Notes: generated by a model from the sequence alone, not told the origin. 64,000 nucleotides of DNA from CALMEC01 sp963765105 (GCA_963765105.1 CAVXUW010000002.1:620001-684000), one strand, 5' to 3'; positions 54,819 to 64,000 are shown, numbered from the stretch's first letter. Translations and numbers: made by a program.

Positions 54819-57800
54819 TCACCCCGTGGCCGCCATCAGCTCATCGAACCGTGCGTGGGCGGCATCTTCCTTCGGGTAGCGCACCTCACGGAATCCAGTG
54901 ACCCGTTCGGGCAGTCGCAGCGCTTCGTCGGCGGCCCGGCCCGCGAGGCGCCCCGAGCACACGGCCTCGACCACCGACGCCTCGTACCAGTCGCGGAACG
55001 CACGCTCGCGTTTGTGCCATGCGGGCATCATTCGTCGCAGGAACCGTGCCCGGCGCACGATGCGCAGCAGGCTGTCGCGGGTTTTCATGTCGAACTCGAT
55101 GTGCTTGCCCAGCAGATCGAAGGCCGGGCGGTTGAGATGGCGGTAGCTGATGCGATCGCCACGGGACGGGTCGACGTCGAACCGTTCACGGTCGCGCGCG
55201 TACTTCTTCTCGGTGGTGAGCTGGTGGGCCACGAACACCTCGTCCTTGATGCACATCGTGCGATGCAGGTTGTGGATCGCGGCGGCGGTGTGAGTGGGAT
55301 CGGCGGCATGGACCTTCTCGACGAGGTCGAGGTATCGCGTGGCGTACGCGGCGCCGCCCCAGGCGATGAGCTCTGGCAAACGAGGCGCAAGGGCCTCGAC
55401 GTCCCGGTCGTCGAGGCCCGCGCCCTCGGCTCGGGCGATGAGCGCACGGAACGTCGTCCGGTCGCTGTCGCGCCCGAATCCAGCCCGCTTCACGGTCGAC
55501 CACCTCAGCGGTCGTCGCCGCAGCTACCGGCGCGGTCGTGTGCGTGGCCAAACGCCGCCCCAGGCGGAAGGCAGCGACAGGTTGGCAGCGGAGCGTCGCC
55601 CCGTGACGTGGCGGATGGCCGTCCTCGATGTCGTCGCCGGCAATGGGGAGCCAACCGCGCTGCTACGCCGCGCCCAGCATCGAGATGTTCGCGAAGATGC
55701 GATCGCCCAGGCTCGTCCTCACACGCGCCGGCAAAGTCGATCGAGCAGCAGACCGTCGGGCTTCAGGTGCGTCGGCGGTGTCGCCCGCGATGTCGTCGGG
55801 CATGTGGGCCTGGCCCATCAGGACGGTTGTCGTGGGCAGCATGGCCGCGTTGATCACGGCGGCGGTGCGATCGGTGGAGCCTTTCGCGCACGCCCGCACC
55901 CCCTCGGCGCCTTCGAGGCCGAGGATGAGGTCGGCGCAGCCGTCGGCAATTAGCGGGGTGCGGATGCGCTCGCCGTCGTGCATGACCATCTCGCAGAACA
56001 CGCCGCCGCCACGCTGGGCCAGGCCCTTCTTGTGGTAGGTGTCGACCTCGGGGAAGGCCGCGGCTGCAGCTTCGGTGAGCACGCGGGAGACGACGCCGAT
56101 GCCGAGGCCACCCACCCCGGCCATGTACACGGACCATCCATCCGGGCCGACTGGTGGCAGATGGGGACTGGGTGGTAGATCCCCACCAGCCACAGCGGCC
56201 GGCCCAGATGGAGCTTTGCGGCGCGTCACCGTCACCAGCTCGAAGCTGGGACACGCCTTGATCTTTGCGCAGTAACCGTCGTCGACACACACCTCACTGT
56301 CGATGCCGATCTTCTCGCCCGTAGTCGGTGTCGACCACGGTGAGGCCGGGGCAGCCGGTGCCGGTGGTGCACTCACGGCAGCTCTCGCAGGTCTCCTCGG
56401 CGATGTTGTACCGCGTCTCCGTCGGGAGGAAGCCCTTTTCCTCAATCACCTTCGCGCGTGCTCGCCGGGCGCGACGGCCGGAGGTGATGGCGCACTCTTT
56501 GTCGGAGATCACCACGCGGGTCCCGTCCATCAGCAGCGCCTTCTCGAGCAGCGCCATGTGCGTTTCGCGGTCGTCCGGGTTCGAGCGCGCCAGCGAACGC
56601 CGGATCCATCGAGCGGACGATGGCCTCGATCTCCAGCGGGTGCTGCTGGCGACCCATGAGGTCGGTTTGGCTGGCCGGGGTGCCCTGGTGCCCGGTCATG
56701 GCCGTGTTCTTGTTGTCGAGGATGATGTAGAGGATGTCCTGGTTCTGCTTCACGGCGTTCGCGATGGTGGACATCTCACCGTGGAAGAACGTGCCGTCAC
56801 CCACCAGGGTGTAGTGCTTGTTGGTCACGAGCGGAGCGGATCCGGCCCCCGTGGCGCCGCCGAGGCCCATGGCCGACAGGTCGTCCATCTCGGAGAACGG
56901 CGGCAGGTAGTTCATGGAGTAGCAGCCGATGCCACCGTGGGCGATCACATCGATGGGAGCGCGTTTGTGGACGCGACCCATGTACTCGGGGTCGCGGAGC
57001 CGCTTGCGGAGGATCGTCATCGGGTTGCTGGTCCCGCGGTGGGGGCAGCCGGCGCAAAACGTCGGTGTACGGGGCACGACGGTGAGCGTGGGGCGGGTGC
57101 GCGGGGTGAGCACCTCGCGGGCACGTTCAACGGTGTCGGCCGGGAATATCTCAGGGCGGGCGTTCACCAGCCGCGCGAGCGCAGCGACGGCAACCTCCGG
57201 TTCCATGCCTGGCCCTTCCGGCGGCCCGTCCGACCCGTCGGGCAGTCGCTTTCCCCACACCGACTGGCGACGTCCTTCGAGGGCGGTGCGGACCTGCTCC
57301 TCGATGAACCCGGCGCGTTCCTCGAACACGACGATCTCGTCGACGGTGTCGGCAAAGCGACGCACCGGTTCGGGGTCGATGGGCCAGGTGAGGCGCAGCC
57401 GCAGCGTGGGCAACGCGCCGTCGAGCCCCAATTCGTGACAGGCGTGGTGGAGCAGGGGATAGGCGGCTCCGGCGGTGACGATGCCCAGCGTGCGCTGCGT
57501 GCCGTTGCCGTCTTCGACGGTCGCGGCGAACGGGCTCTCGGCGACGGCGCGGTGCAGGTCGGGGAACCGCCGGTGAAGGATGTCGTCTTCGAGGGCGCTG
57601 GTGTACGGGGGCAACGACACCGTTCGCGACGGGGTGACCTGCGTGGAGTCGATCGTGACCCGATTCCGTGGGCCCACGAGGGGCTCCCGGTTGGGGCCGA
57701 CGTCGACGACGGCGGTGGCATCGGCCTGCGTGGTAGTGACCATCACGGCCACGATCAGTCCCGACCGGGCCGACAGGTCGAAGGCCCCACGGACGAGATC

Positions 57801-58304
57801 CTTCAGCTCGCTCATGGTGGCCGGCTCGAGCACCGGTACGCGTCCTGCGCTCATCGTGATGCGGCTGTCGGCCCCCACCTGTGTGGATGAGCTCATGGTG
57901 TCGTCGCCGACGACGACCACCGCCGCGGCGTCGCGAGCCGCTGTGGACGAGTTGGCGATGGCCAGGGCGTCGAGGGCCACGTAGGCGCCCACGCTCTTGA
58001 ACACCGTCATGGATCGGGCGCCGGGGACCTGGCGGGCACCGTTCAGCATCGCCGCGCTCTGGGCCTCGTTGTTGGCGAGGATCGCCTCCACGCCCAACTC
58101 GTTGAGCGCCGCGGCGTGGTCCTCACAAATGAGGAACACATCGGCGACGGGGGAGCCGGGGTAGCCGGTGATGAGCGAGACGCCGGCTTCGAGGGCGCCT
58201 TTGACGATCAGCTCATTGCCGCTGAGTACCGCCCGCCCGGATTCGCGCAGCACGCCCGGGGTATCGAGCGCAACTGCCGATGGGGTTGCTACTTGAGTCG
58301 CCAT
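54819..58304 (-). CDS. Indolepyruvate/2-oxoacid:ferredoxin oxidoreductase, alpha-beta fusion with C-terminal DUF6537-like domain, frame-broken
   Basis: Oxidatively decarboxylates aryl or branched 2-oxoacids to acyl-CoA, reducing ferredoxin. One chain of ~1,160 residues from ATG 58304 (GGGAGGTG upstream). Domains: pyrimidine/TPP half (ELIVKGALEAGVSLITGYPGS), CAGCPHRG and TPP motif GDGTFFHGEM; two iron-sulfur clusters (CESCRECTTGTGCPG, CVDDGYCAKIKACPS); gamma-type domain (GVGGLGIGVVSRVLTEAA); C-terminal DUF6537-like part (FDLLGKHIEFDMKTRDSLL). Frames change near 56594, 56323, 55660 and 55490, all without loss of conserved residues. Divergent from an AsnC regulator. Confidence 0.87.
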
Positions 58305-58407
58305 TCGCGGCACCTCCCAAACTGCGTTGTACAGCGTCCGCGTGGAAATCACGATACTGGCAATATCATTCCGTCCACCAGCCCACTTCATACGAAATGA
58401 CACCGCT

Positions 58408-58893
58408 TTGGATGCCATTGACCATAAGATCATTCAGCTCCTGACCCGTGACGGGCGGATGAGCTTTGCTGACCTGGGCCGCCGGGTGAACCTCTCCACT
58501 CCTGCTGCGCACCGACGGGTCAAGGTGCTTGAGGAACGGGGTGTCATCGCCGGGTACAGTGCGCGCGTCGACCTCGCCCCGCTCGGGGGTTCACTTCTCG
58601 CGCTGGTGGCAATCGAAACTCAGGGCAGCCTCGACTCGTTGGCGCATGAGCTTGAGCGCATCCCCGAGGTGGAGGCCTGCTGGACCACCGCGGGCACGTC
58701 AGATCTGTTGATCAAGGTGCGCGCCGCCAACCCCGTCACGTTGGAGCGACTCCTGATGCGCATTCGCGAGCAGGCCAACGTCGACCGCACGAGAACGACG
58801 GTCTTGTTGGACACGCGGTTCGAACGCGAGGTTGACCCGAGTGTGTTGATCGGCCCGCGCATCGATGACGATGCGCTGCCGAGCATCAGTTAG
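58408..58893 (+). CDS. Lrp/AsnC-family transcriptional regulator
   Basis: 161 residues. HTH: LDAIDHKIIQLLTRDGRMSFADLGRRVNLSTPAAHRRVKVLEERGVI. RAM/effector domain: IPEVEACWTTAGTSDLLIKVRA, the usual amino acid-sensing fold. TTG 58408 is chosen as the start because family members begin at LDxIDxKI and an earlier codon would leave no promoter space to the divergent oxidoreductase. It probably senses amino acids and controls the oxoacid oxidation operon. Confidence 0.9.
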   Translation: MDAIDHKIIQLLTRDGRMSFADLGRRVNLSTPAAHRRVKVLEERGVIAGYSARVDLAPLGGSLLALVAIETQGSLDSLAHELERIPEVEACWTTAGTSDLLIKVRAANPVTLERLLMRIREQANVDRTRTTVLLDTRFEREVDPSVLIGPRIDDDALPSIS

Positions 58894-59249
58894 GGGAGGG
58901 GGAGCTCTCCGATGTTGCGCAGCACGCCGACCGTGGGGGCCATGGTGCGAAACGCCTCGTCCTTTTGGAGAACGCCGACCGTGAAGACCGGGATCTCGCT
59001 CATGCGAGCGAGCATCGAGGCACAGTCACGCGAACGCGGGACGCGTTTGAAGGTGGAGACCAAAGCGGCGTCGGGTTTGAGGTCGCCGGCGACGGTGAGG
59101 GGCTCAGGCCAGTCGACTCCGCAGGTGGTGACGTCCCACCCGGCGGCGGTCAGTGCCTCGATTGCGGCGTCGGTTCCCGGGAACCGCACGGCGCCCTCTT
59201 TGTTGAGGACGACGTCGGTGGGGGCGGTGACAAAAAGAAGTTTGGGCAT
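58890..59249 (-). CDS. Hypothetical protein
   Basis: 119 residues with no family recognised. MPKLLFVTAPTDVVLNKEGAV, IEALTAAGWDVTTCGVDWP, LKPDAALVSTFKRVPRSRD and IPVFTVGVLQKDEAFRTM suggest an alternating alpha/beta fold like a receiver or flavodoxin, but without phosphoacceptor or FMN motifs I can see. It is convergent with asnC, overlapping by four bases. Confidence 0.6.
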   Translation of the reverse strand: MPKLLFVTAPTDVVLNKEGAVRFPGTDAAIEALTAAGWDVTTCGVDWPEPLTVAGDLKPDAALVSTFKRVPRSRDCASMLARMSEIPVFTVGVLQKDEAFRTMAPTVGVLRNIGELPLP

Positions 59250-59403
59250 GGGTCGGCACAATAGCCACCGTCTCACTTCGAGAAAACCCCCCGATTGACT
59301 GTCGCGGTTGGGCCGTGCGTCAGGTAACTTTCGCCCGGCAGGCGCTCGGCGCCGCCCATCCAATGTTTTTCGTCCGCGTCTTCGAAGCCGACCAGGGGGT
59401 CCC

Positions 59404-60414
59404 ATGTCCGTTTCCGCTTCCGATATTCCCGATGTTTCCGTCCTCCAGGCGATCGGGGATCGCCGGACGATTCGGTACTACGACCCCAACCGCAAGGTTG
59501 AGGAGTGGAAGGTCCAGACGATCCTCCAGGCCGCGCGTATGGCGTCCTGTCAGGGCAACATCAACGCAACCGAGGCGATCGTCATTCAGAAGGAGACCTG
59601 CGATCTGTGGGATGAGATCGAGGAGTGCGTCTCCGGGTTCAACGTCCAGATGATCAACCAGGCATCGCACTTGGTCTTCTGGCTCACGAACCTCCACGCC
59701 TGGTACGGCCGCGCCAACGACGGTCTGTCGAGCCTCGCGCTTTCCGGCGCGCTCACCAAATACCACGGCTGGAACTACGAGTTCACGATGACGCAGACGG
59801 TTCCGCGCCTCATGAGCTTCCCGGTGGAGCGCACCGACACACTCCTTCGTTTCGAGAGCGGCCAGGCCGTCGGCCAGGCAACCGTCGCCGCCAGCGCCCT
59901 CGGCGTCGGCAGCTGCCTCCTCGCGTTCGGCCGCAAGCCGGGCGGCGTGGAGAAGGCACTCGGCCTCGGCCCCAACCTCAAGATGACCTGGGGAATGGTC
60001 CTCGGCTACCCGCTCGAGGACGTCAAGGCCGGTGGTCAGCGTCCGCGCATCAAGTTCGAGAAACTCTTCTCGAAGGACGCCTACGGCACCCCGTACCCCA
60101 TGGAGGACGGCCTCGCGGCCGCGCTCGAAGGTAAGGGAATGATCCAGGAGCAGGCCCCGACCTCCGGTCGTTACGACGAGATCGACAAGCTTGCCGGCCA
60201 GTTCAGCCGTGACCCGGGCGTTGTCTCGTGGCCGGAGAAGGAAATCAAGCGCCTCATGAACGACCAGGACTGGGACTTCGGACCCAACATCCGCGCTCGT
60301 GCGGAAGCGGTCCTGGCCGAGGGTGGCCTTCCGGACTACCCCGAGGAGATGCGTGAGACGTTCGAGAAGTTGATGGCCGAGCACGGTATCGACACCGCGA
60401 AGTACCTCTCGTAA
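59404..60414 (+). CDS. Nitroreductase-family flavoprotein
   Basis: 336 residues. VLQAIGDRRTIRYYDPNRKVEEWKVQTILQAARMASCQGN is the standard entry of nitroreductases with the FMN-binding Arg pattern; AVGQATVAASALGVGSCLLAFG and NLKMTWGMVLGYPLED are the later FMN/dimer blocks. It has a ~100-residue C-terminal extension rich in charged helices that many family members lack. AGGGGG precedes ATG 59404. It probably reduces nitro or quinone compounds using NAD(P)H. Confidence 0.87.
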   Translation: MSVSASDIPDVSVLQAIGDRRTIRYYDPNRKVEEWKVQTILQAARMASCQGNINATEAIVIQKETCDLWDEIEECVSGFNVQMINQASHLVFWLTNLHAWYGRANDGLSSLALSGALTKYHGWNYEFTMTQTVPRLMSFPVERTDTLLRFESGQAVGQATVAASALGVGSCLLAFGRKPGGVEKALGLGPNLKMTWGMVLGYPLEDVKAGGQRPRIKFEKLFSKDAYGTPYPMEDGLAAALEGKGMIQEQAPTSGRYDEIDKLAGQFSRDPGVVSWPEKEIKRLMNDQDWDFGPNIRARAEAVLAEGGLPDYPEEMRETFEKLMAEHGIDTAKYLS

Positions 60415-60436
60415 CACCGTTTTTCCTGAATGGGTT

Positions 60437-60470
60437 TCGGCCCCGTCCCGCATCGTCGGGGCGGGGCCGA
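60437..60470. terminator. Strong hairpin between convergent nitroreductase and PepSY genes
   Basis: A 14-bp GC-rich stem, TCGGCCCCGTCCCG with CGGGGCGGGGCCGA (one G-T pair) around a 6-base loop, lies between the two stop codons. A mildly T-rich stretch follows. Confidence 0.8.
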
Positions 60471-60483
60471 TTCCATTTCGGGG

Positions 60484-62064
60484 TTACGCCGACCCGAACG
60501 CTCGGGCGAGGCGTGGGAGACGACGGATCACGATGCGGTCGAATAACAGGACGGCGATGAGCGTGATTCCCAGCAGGGGGAAGAGCACTCCCAGCGCCAG
60601 CCCGGTGCCGACGAGGATGGCTGTGGTGCGTCGGCTGTGAACGCGTGTGGGCGCCCCGAGACCCGCCGGGCGCCGCTTACGCCACATCACCAAGCTTGAT
60701 GCCACCGATAGGAGGATCGCGCAGGTGCCGAGCAGCGCGAGCACCTGAGAGATCCATCCCCACTCGCGTCCTTCATGAATCGAGATCCCGAGGTCGGTGG
60801 CCTTTGCCATGTTGCCGTAGTCGGCAAAGCCCACTTGTTGGACCGGCCGGGCGGTGTACTGATCGATGAACGCGACCCGGCTGTCGAATGCGCTCGTGTT
60901 CGGCGAGGGATCGAGGTCCGGCCCCCGATTGACGGTGTAGGTGCCCGATTCGTCCTCGGGGAAGAAGATCGCGTATCCCGGTGTGAAGTCGAGCGTTTGC
61001 GCGGCGGTGACAACGGCATCCAAGGGTGCGCCGTCCGCGGGATCCCATCGCACGATGCCGCCGTGGTGTTGGCTGTGGGTTGCGGAATTGCCCGGCTCGG
61101 TCGAGCCGGAGTGTGAGTCGCCATCGTTGTGGTGGCCCTTGTGCGTGGCTGGGTTGCCGGGTTCGGACCGTGACGCGTCGGGCTCTGCTGAGAGGGGAAC
61201 GGGGAGCCCACTCGCCGCCCACGGCGCCTTGCCCGTGGCCGGCAGATCGCCAACGGTGGTCGACGACACACCCTTCGTTATCGCTTCGGGATAGGTCGAT
61301 CCGAGGCGTGTGGCGACGTCCTGGTACTTCGGGCCCCACCAGCCGGTCCACGCCATCCCCGTGACGAGGAAGAAAAGCGTGACGAACGAGAACAGCACCC
61401 CGGTGATGGCGTGGATGTCGCGCCACCGGGTGCGTTTCGACCGGTGCGACAGTCGGGGTACCAGCACGCCCTGAAGCGTCTTTCGTCGTCGTCCGCGTGG
61501 CCACCACAAGATCACCCCGGTGACGACGAGCAAGATCGACCAGCCGGCGACGACTTCGATAACCCGGTCACCGATGGCCTCGTTGCCCAGCCACGACCCC
61601 GTCATCAGTGACCCATGGAGGGCCAGGGCGATCTGAGTGAGGCTCTTTGCGTTGTCGCGGTCACCCAGTACCGCGCCACTCGCGGGGTCGACAAAGACGG
61701 ACCGGCTGCTGCCGTCCTTCGTCGTGATGTCGAACTGAGTGCTTCGGTCGGCTTTAGGTGGCGGCATCGCGCTGGTGATCGTGCTTTCCGGAAACGCCAT
61801 TGTGACCGAGGCGAGTTGTTTCTCGTAGCTGACCGGTGATTCGGTTGGGGTGACGTTTCGCAGCTCCGAGTACATCAGGCTGTCGATCTGCGGCCGGAGC
61901 AACCAGACGATGCCGCTGAGACACAGCAGCACGATGATGGGGATGGTGAACAGGCCGGAGTAGAAGTGCCAGCGCCAAACGGCGCGGTAGAACCCCGACC
62001 GCGGTGTCGGTGGTTCCGTCGCGCGAGGGCTCTCGCCCCGCGCGGAGGTGGTGTCGATTGACAT
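60484..62064 (-). CDS. PepSY-associated membrane protein with His-rich segment
   Basis: 526 residues, four to five membrane helices (FTIPIIVLLCLSGIVWLL, SILLVVTGVILWWP, LFSFVTLFFLVTGMAWTG, LLGTCAILLSVASSLVMW). It is the PiuB/DUF-type PepSY_TM family that reduces or moves iron or copper compounds across the membrane. FYRAVWRWHFYSGL has the conserved His. A hydrophilic loop near residues 310-340 is rich in His (HKGHHND, HSGSTE, HSQHHGG) and probably binds metal. It starts at ATG 62064. Confidence 0.85.
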   Translation of the reverse strand: MSIDTTSARGESPRATEPPTPRSGFYRAVWRWHFYSGLFTIPIIVLLCLSGIVWLLRPQIDSLMYSELRNVTPTESPVSYEKQLASVTMAFPESTITSAMPPPKADRSTQFDITTKDGSSRSVFVDPASGAVLGDRDNAKSLTQIALALHGSLMTGSWLGNEAIGDRVIEVVAGWSILLVVTGVILWWPRGRRRKTLQGVLVPRLSHRSKRTRWRDIHAITGVLFSFVTLFFLVTGMAWTGWWGPKYQDVATRLGSTYPEAITKGVSSTTVGDLPATGKAPWAASGLPVPLSAEPDASRSEPGNPATHKGHHNDGDSHSGSTEPGNSATHSQHHGGIVRWDPADGAPLDAVVTAAQTLDFTPGYAIFFPEDESGTYTVNRGPDLDPSPNTSAFDSRVAFIDQYTARPVQQVGFADYGNMAKATDLGISIHEGREWGWISQVLALLGTCAILLSVASSLVMWRKRRPAGLGAPTRVHSRRTTAILVGTGLALGVLFPLLGITLIAVLLFDRIVIRRLPRLARAFGSA

Positions 62065-62165
62065 GGTGATCTCCTTGATCGGCCCGACGGGGATTCGTCG
62101 GGTCGGTCACGGGCGGCCAATTGGTCGCACCGTGTGTCTACCGGTGGCAGACGAAGGTCAAGGAG

Positions 62166-62747
62166 TTAGAGAGGCGGCGCGCGCCCTCCGCCCACCCCAA
62201 CGACAGCGGGACGCAGCACCTTTCGCGGTGGCGTGGGAAGGGCGTGCCAGAAGACCTGCGCGCACGATCGCCGCTGAAACGTGGCGATCGTGCGGGCCAG
62301 TTCACGGGCAACCCGCCGTGCGGCCATGAGAATGACGCGGGCAAACGAGTACGCAAACAGGGCAAAGGGCAGCTGAAGCACGATGCCCAAAACAAATGTG
62401 GGCTCCGCTGCGGCGCCCCAAGGAATCTCCCCGGTTGCGGCAATGCGCTCGACGTGCTCCTGCAGCGCAAACGCGAGGGGACCAAAGAGGGCGAACGGCC
62501 ACGCCGCGGGTGCTCTGCCTCGGATGTGACGGTGACCCCGTGCGGCATCGAGACACATGGCGACGAAAGCAACCGCCAGAACGAACGCGAGCCCCTCGCC
62601 GATATGGGCGAAGTAGCCATGACCTGTCTGCCCGAGTTGTTCACCGGCGCTCTCGCCGGCCACGATGGCGTAGCTCAGGTTGTGCGCAGTGAGAACACCC
62701 ATCAGCGCGAATGGAAGACACACCATGAGGGCAAGGGCCCGCCGCAT
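62166..62747 (-). CDS. Hypothetical membrane protein next to the PepSY gene
   Basis: 193 residues from ATG 62747 (an in-frame ATG at 62777 is also possible). Four hydrophobic segments: LALMVCLPFALMGVLTAHN, HIGEGLAFVLAVAFVAMCL, WPFALFGPLAFALQEHVE and FVLGIVLQLPFALFAYSFA. HN, HGYFAHIGE and QEHVE place His residues at membrane edges, as in metal-handling proteins. It is upstream of the PepSY gene on the same strand after ~100 bp, so a shared role in metal uptake is possible. Confidence 0.6.
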   Translation of the reverse strand: MRRALALMVCLPFALMGVLTAHNLSYAIVAGESAGEQLGQTGHGYFAHIGEGLAFVLAVAFVAMCLDAARGHRHIRGRAPAAWPFALFGPLAFALQEHVERIAATGEIPWGAAAEPTFVLGIVLQLPFALFAYSFARVILMAARRVARELARTIATFQRRSCAQVFWHALPTPPRKVLRPAVVGVGGGRAPPL

Positions 62748-62945
62748 GCGGCCATTCTGCACCACGGACGACACCACGTCGCCGCGAGCCGTTCGGGCCG
62801 ATGGTCCCAGATCGACGTGCGTTTGTCGCTGGCGCGTCGCACGAGTAGCTGAGGAACCCCTGCCATTGTGCGCACCAACGTTGACCTCGTCTCGCGTCCT
62901 CCGTCAACGCGAGCGTTATTGTTCCGGCAACACACACTCAGGGGG

Positions 62946-63872
62946 ATGACGGTGGCGTCGTTTCTGCAGGGACGGGCACGGATTGCGGTGTTGGCAGGCG
63001 TTATCGCTCTCCCCATTTGGGGTGGGGCTCTGGCGGGCGCGGCTCCGGCTCCCGTTGGTCTGGTGTATTCCGGGCAAACCACTCAACAAGAAGTCATCGT
63101 TCTCGAAACGAACGCCGCGCGAAGCCGCGTCGTTTCGGTGAGTTGGGGATGGAGCGCCTCGTGCGTGGCGGGCCCTGCGGCCACTCCTACAACCGAGCTC
63201 ACCACGGCGTGGACGGAGTACCGAGGCGGCTATGTCATCAACCCGCGCACCAACCGGTGGAAGCGCAACTTCACCGTCACCAACACCGATGCCGGTGTCT
63301 CACGCACGTTCGCCTACCAACTTCAGGGGACGAAGGTCGGGGTGCGGATGAAGGGCACCCTGAACGTTGCGATGACCGACAAGGGCATCGATGGTCAGGT
63401 CATTCGCACGTGCGATTCGGGGCCGGTGAAGTTCGGGATCCTCGAACGCCACATCTACGGTGGTGAGACCTCCCAGCAGGAGCTTCTCGGTGCCACGTTC
63501 AACGCTGCCCGCAACCAGATCCGTCGGCTGGAATGGAACTGGACCGCCACCTGCACCAAGGGCCCGGCCGCGCGTCCCACGACGAACGATGCGACCTACT
63601 GGCGGGATCTCCTAACGAAGGTTCCCTTCAACACGAAGAACCGTTTCGTCGGCAAGTTCACCTTTGCCCCCGAGATCGACGCGACGAACTCCATTGCCCG
63701 ACAGTTCAGCTACAACGTGAACTTGACGCGTTTGGGCCAGCAGCTGCGTGGCAGCATCGCGGCCCAGTTCGTCGAGTACGACGCGCCGGGTGGCGTTGCC
63801 GGAACGACCCCCGACAAGATCATCCGCACGTGCGCTTCCGGCAAGGTGAAGTTGGTGGGCGTCAAAGACTGA
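62946..63872 (+). CDS. Secreted protein with two repeated ~110-residue domains
   Basis: 308 residues. A Sec signal (IAVLAGVIALPIWGGALAGA) follows ATG 62946 (AGGGGG directly upstream). The mature part is two homologous units: SGQTTQQEVIVLETNAARSR...WGWSASCVAGPAATPTTE and GGETSQQELLGATFNAARNQ...WNWTATCTKGPAARPTTN, each with a central Cys and ending VIRTC or IIRTCASG. Each unit looks like a beta-rich domain with one disulphide. The family is not recognised; a surface or matrix role is possible. Confidence 0.75.
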   Translation: MTVASFLQGRARIAVLAGVIALPIWGGALAGAAPAPVGLVYSGQTTQQEVIVLETNAARSRVVSVSWGWSASCVAGPAATPTTELTTAWTEYRGGYVINPRTNRWKRNFTVTNTDAGVSRTFAYQLQGTKVGVRMKGTLNVAMTDKGIDGQVIRTCDSGPVKFGILERHIYGGETSQQELLGATFNAARNQIRRLEWNWTATCTKGPAARPTTNDATYWRDLLTKVPFNTKNRFVGKFTFAPEIDATNSIARQFSYNVNLTRLGQQLRGSIAAQFVEYDAPGGVAGTTPDKIIRTCASGKVKLVGVKD

Positions 63873-63914
63873 GGTGGGGGTGAGCAGGGGCGCCCGCTAC
63901 AGTTTCGCGTGCGG

Positions 63915-63988
63915 GCGCCCGTAGCTCAGGTGGACAGAGCAGCAGCCTTCTAAGCTGACGGTCGCAGGTTCGAATCCTGCCGGGCGCG
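63915..63988 (+). tRNA. tRNA-Arg (TCT)
   Basis: Acceptor GCGCCCG/CGGGCGC, D arm GCTC...GAGC, anticodon loop CTTCTAA (anticodon TCT) on a stem with one G-A mismatch, and T arm GCAGG/CCTGC with TTCGAAT. CCA is not encoded. Confidence 0.9.
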
Positions 63989-64000
63989 TGAGGGGCCAGG

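Overview
The window is high-GC DNA from an actinobacterium. The evidence is the gap-pgk-tpiA-gpmI order with ATGA overlaps, a mycobacterial-type LexA box in front of an Rv2578c-like radical SAM gene, an actinobacterial-type SerC, an HK/NarL/DUF4097 cluster and many GTG starts. A Thermoleophilia-like lineage is possible, but nothing visible fixes the taxon. Genes are dense and spacers are mostly short.

Layout. 1-5.1 kb: a thermonuclease-like lipoprotein cut by the left edge, then the lower-glycolysis operon. 5.1-7.0 kb: a methyltransferase and a nitronate monooxygenase. 7.0-9.9 kb: three genes resembling the methylamine dehydrogenase biogenesis set (MauE-MauD fusion, MauA-like Cys-rich Tat protein, membrane/beta-propeller protein). 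9.95-18.7 kb: housekeeping genes (LexA-controlled radical SAM, PLP lyase, SerC, TusA plus an unusual cysteine desulfurase, cyclophilin, RlmH, prolyl aminopeptidase, ArgS) and tRNA-Gly. 18.8-31.7 kb: membrane proteins, a gamma-glutamyltransferase-like enzyme, a glucuronyl C5-epimerase-like protein, cyclophilin, an MMPL transporter, a two-component system with a DUF4097 protein, a thioesterase and a glycosyltransferase-methyltransferase fusion. 31.8-34.9 kb: tandem glycine riboswitch and gcvP. 34.9-39.9 kb: VapBC, an AAA ATPase behind a repeat-rich operator region, nitronate monooxygenase divergent from an HxlR regulator, and an aromatic amino acid decarboxylase. 39.9-42.7 kb: PEP carboxylase.

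42.7-52.6 kb is the accessory part. An AT-rich spacer precedes a very large secreted RHS/YD-repeat protein whose C-terminus is a prokaryotic phospholipase A2 domain. It is followed at once by an RCC1-repeat lipoprotein, then IS630 and IS3 remnants, a second RCC1 lipoprotein fragment joined to a MazF tail, and a second VapBC pair. This reads as a polymorphic-toxin island: toxin, candidate immunity gene, orphan immunity fragment and transposon scars.

52.6-58.9 kb: an operon of indolepyruvate/2-oxoacid:ferredoxin oxidoreductase, leucine/valine-type dehydrogenase and acyl-CoA dehydrogenase, divergent from an Lrp/AsnC regulator; together these would oxidise amino acids to acyl-CoA and enoyl-CoA. 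58.9-64 kb: a nitroreductase, a PepSY membrane protein, a secreted duplicated-domain protein and tRNA-Arg.

Sequence quality. Between about 34.4 and 56.6 kb several otherwise well-conserved genes (gcvP, ppc, rhs, acyl-CoA dehydrogenase, amino acid dehydrogenase, indolepyruvate oxidoreductase) carry many single-base frame changes. Genes on either side are clean. Local sequencing or assembly error is more likely than simultaneous decay of so many genes.
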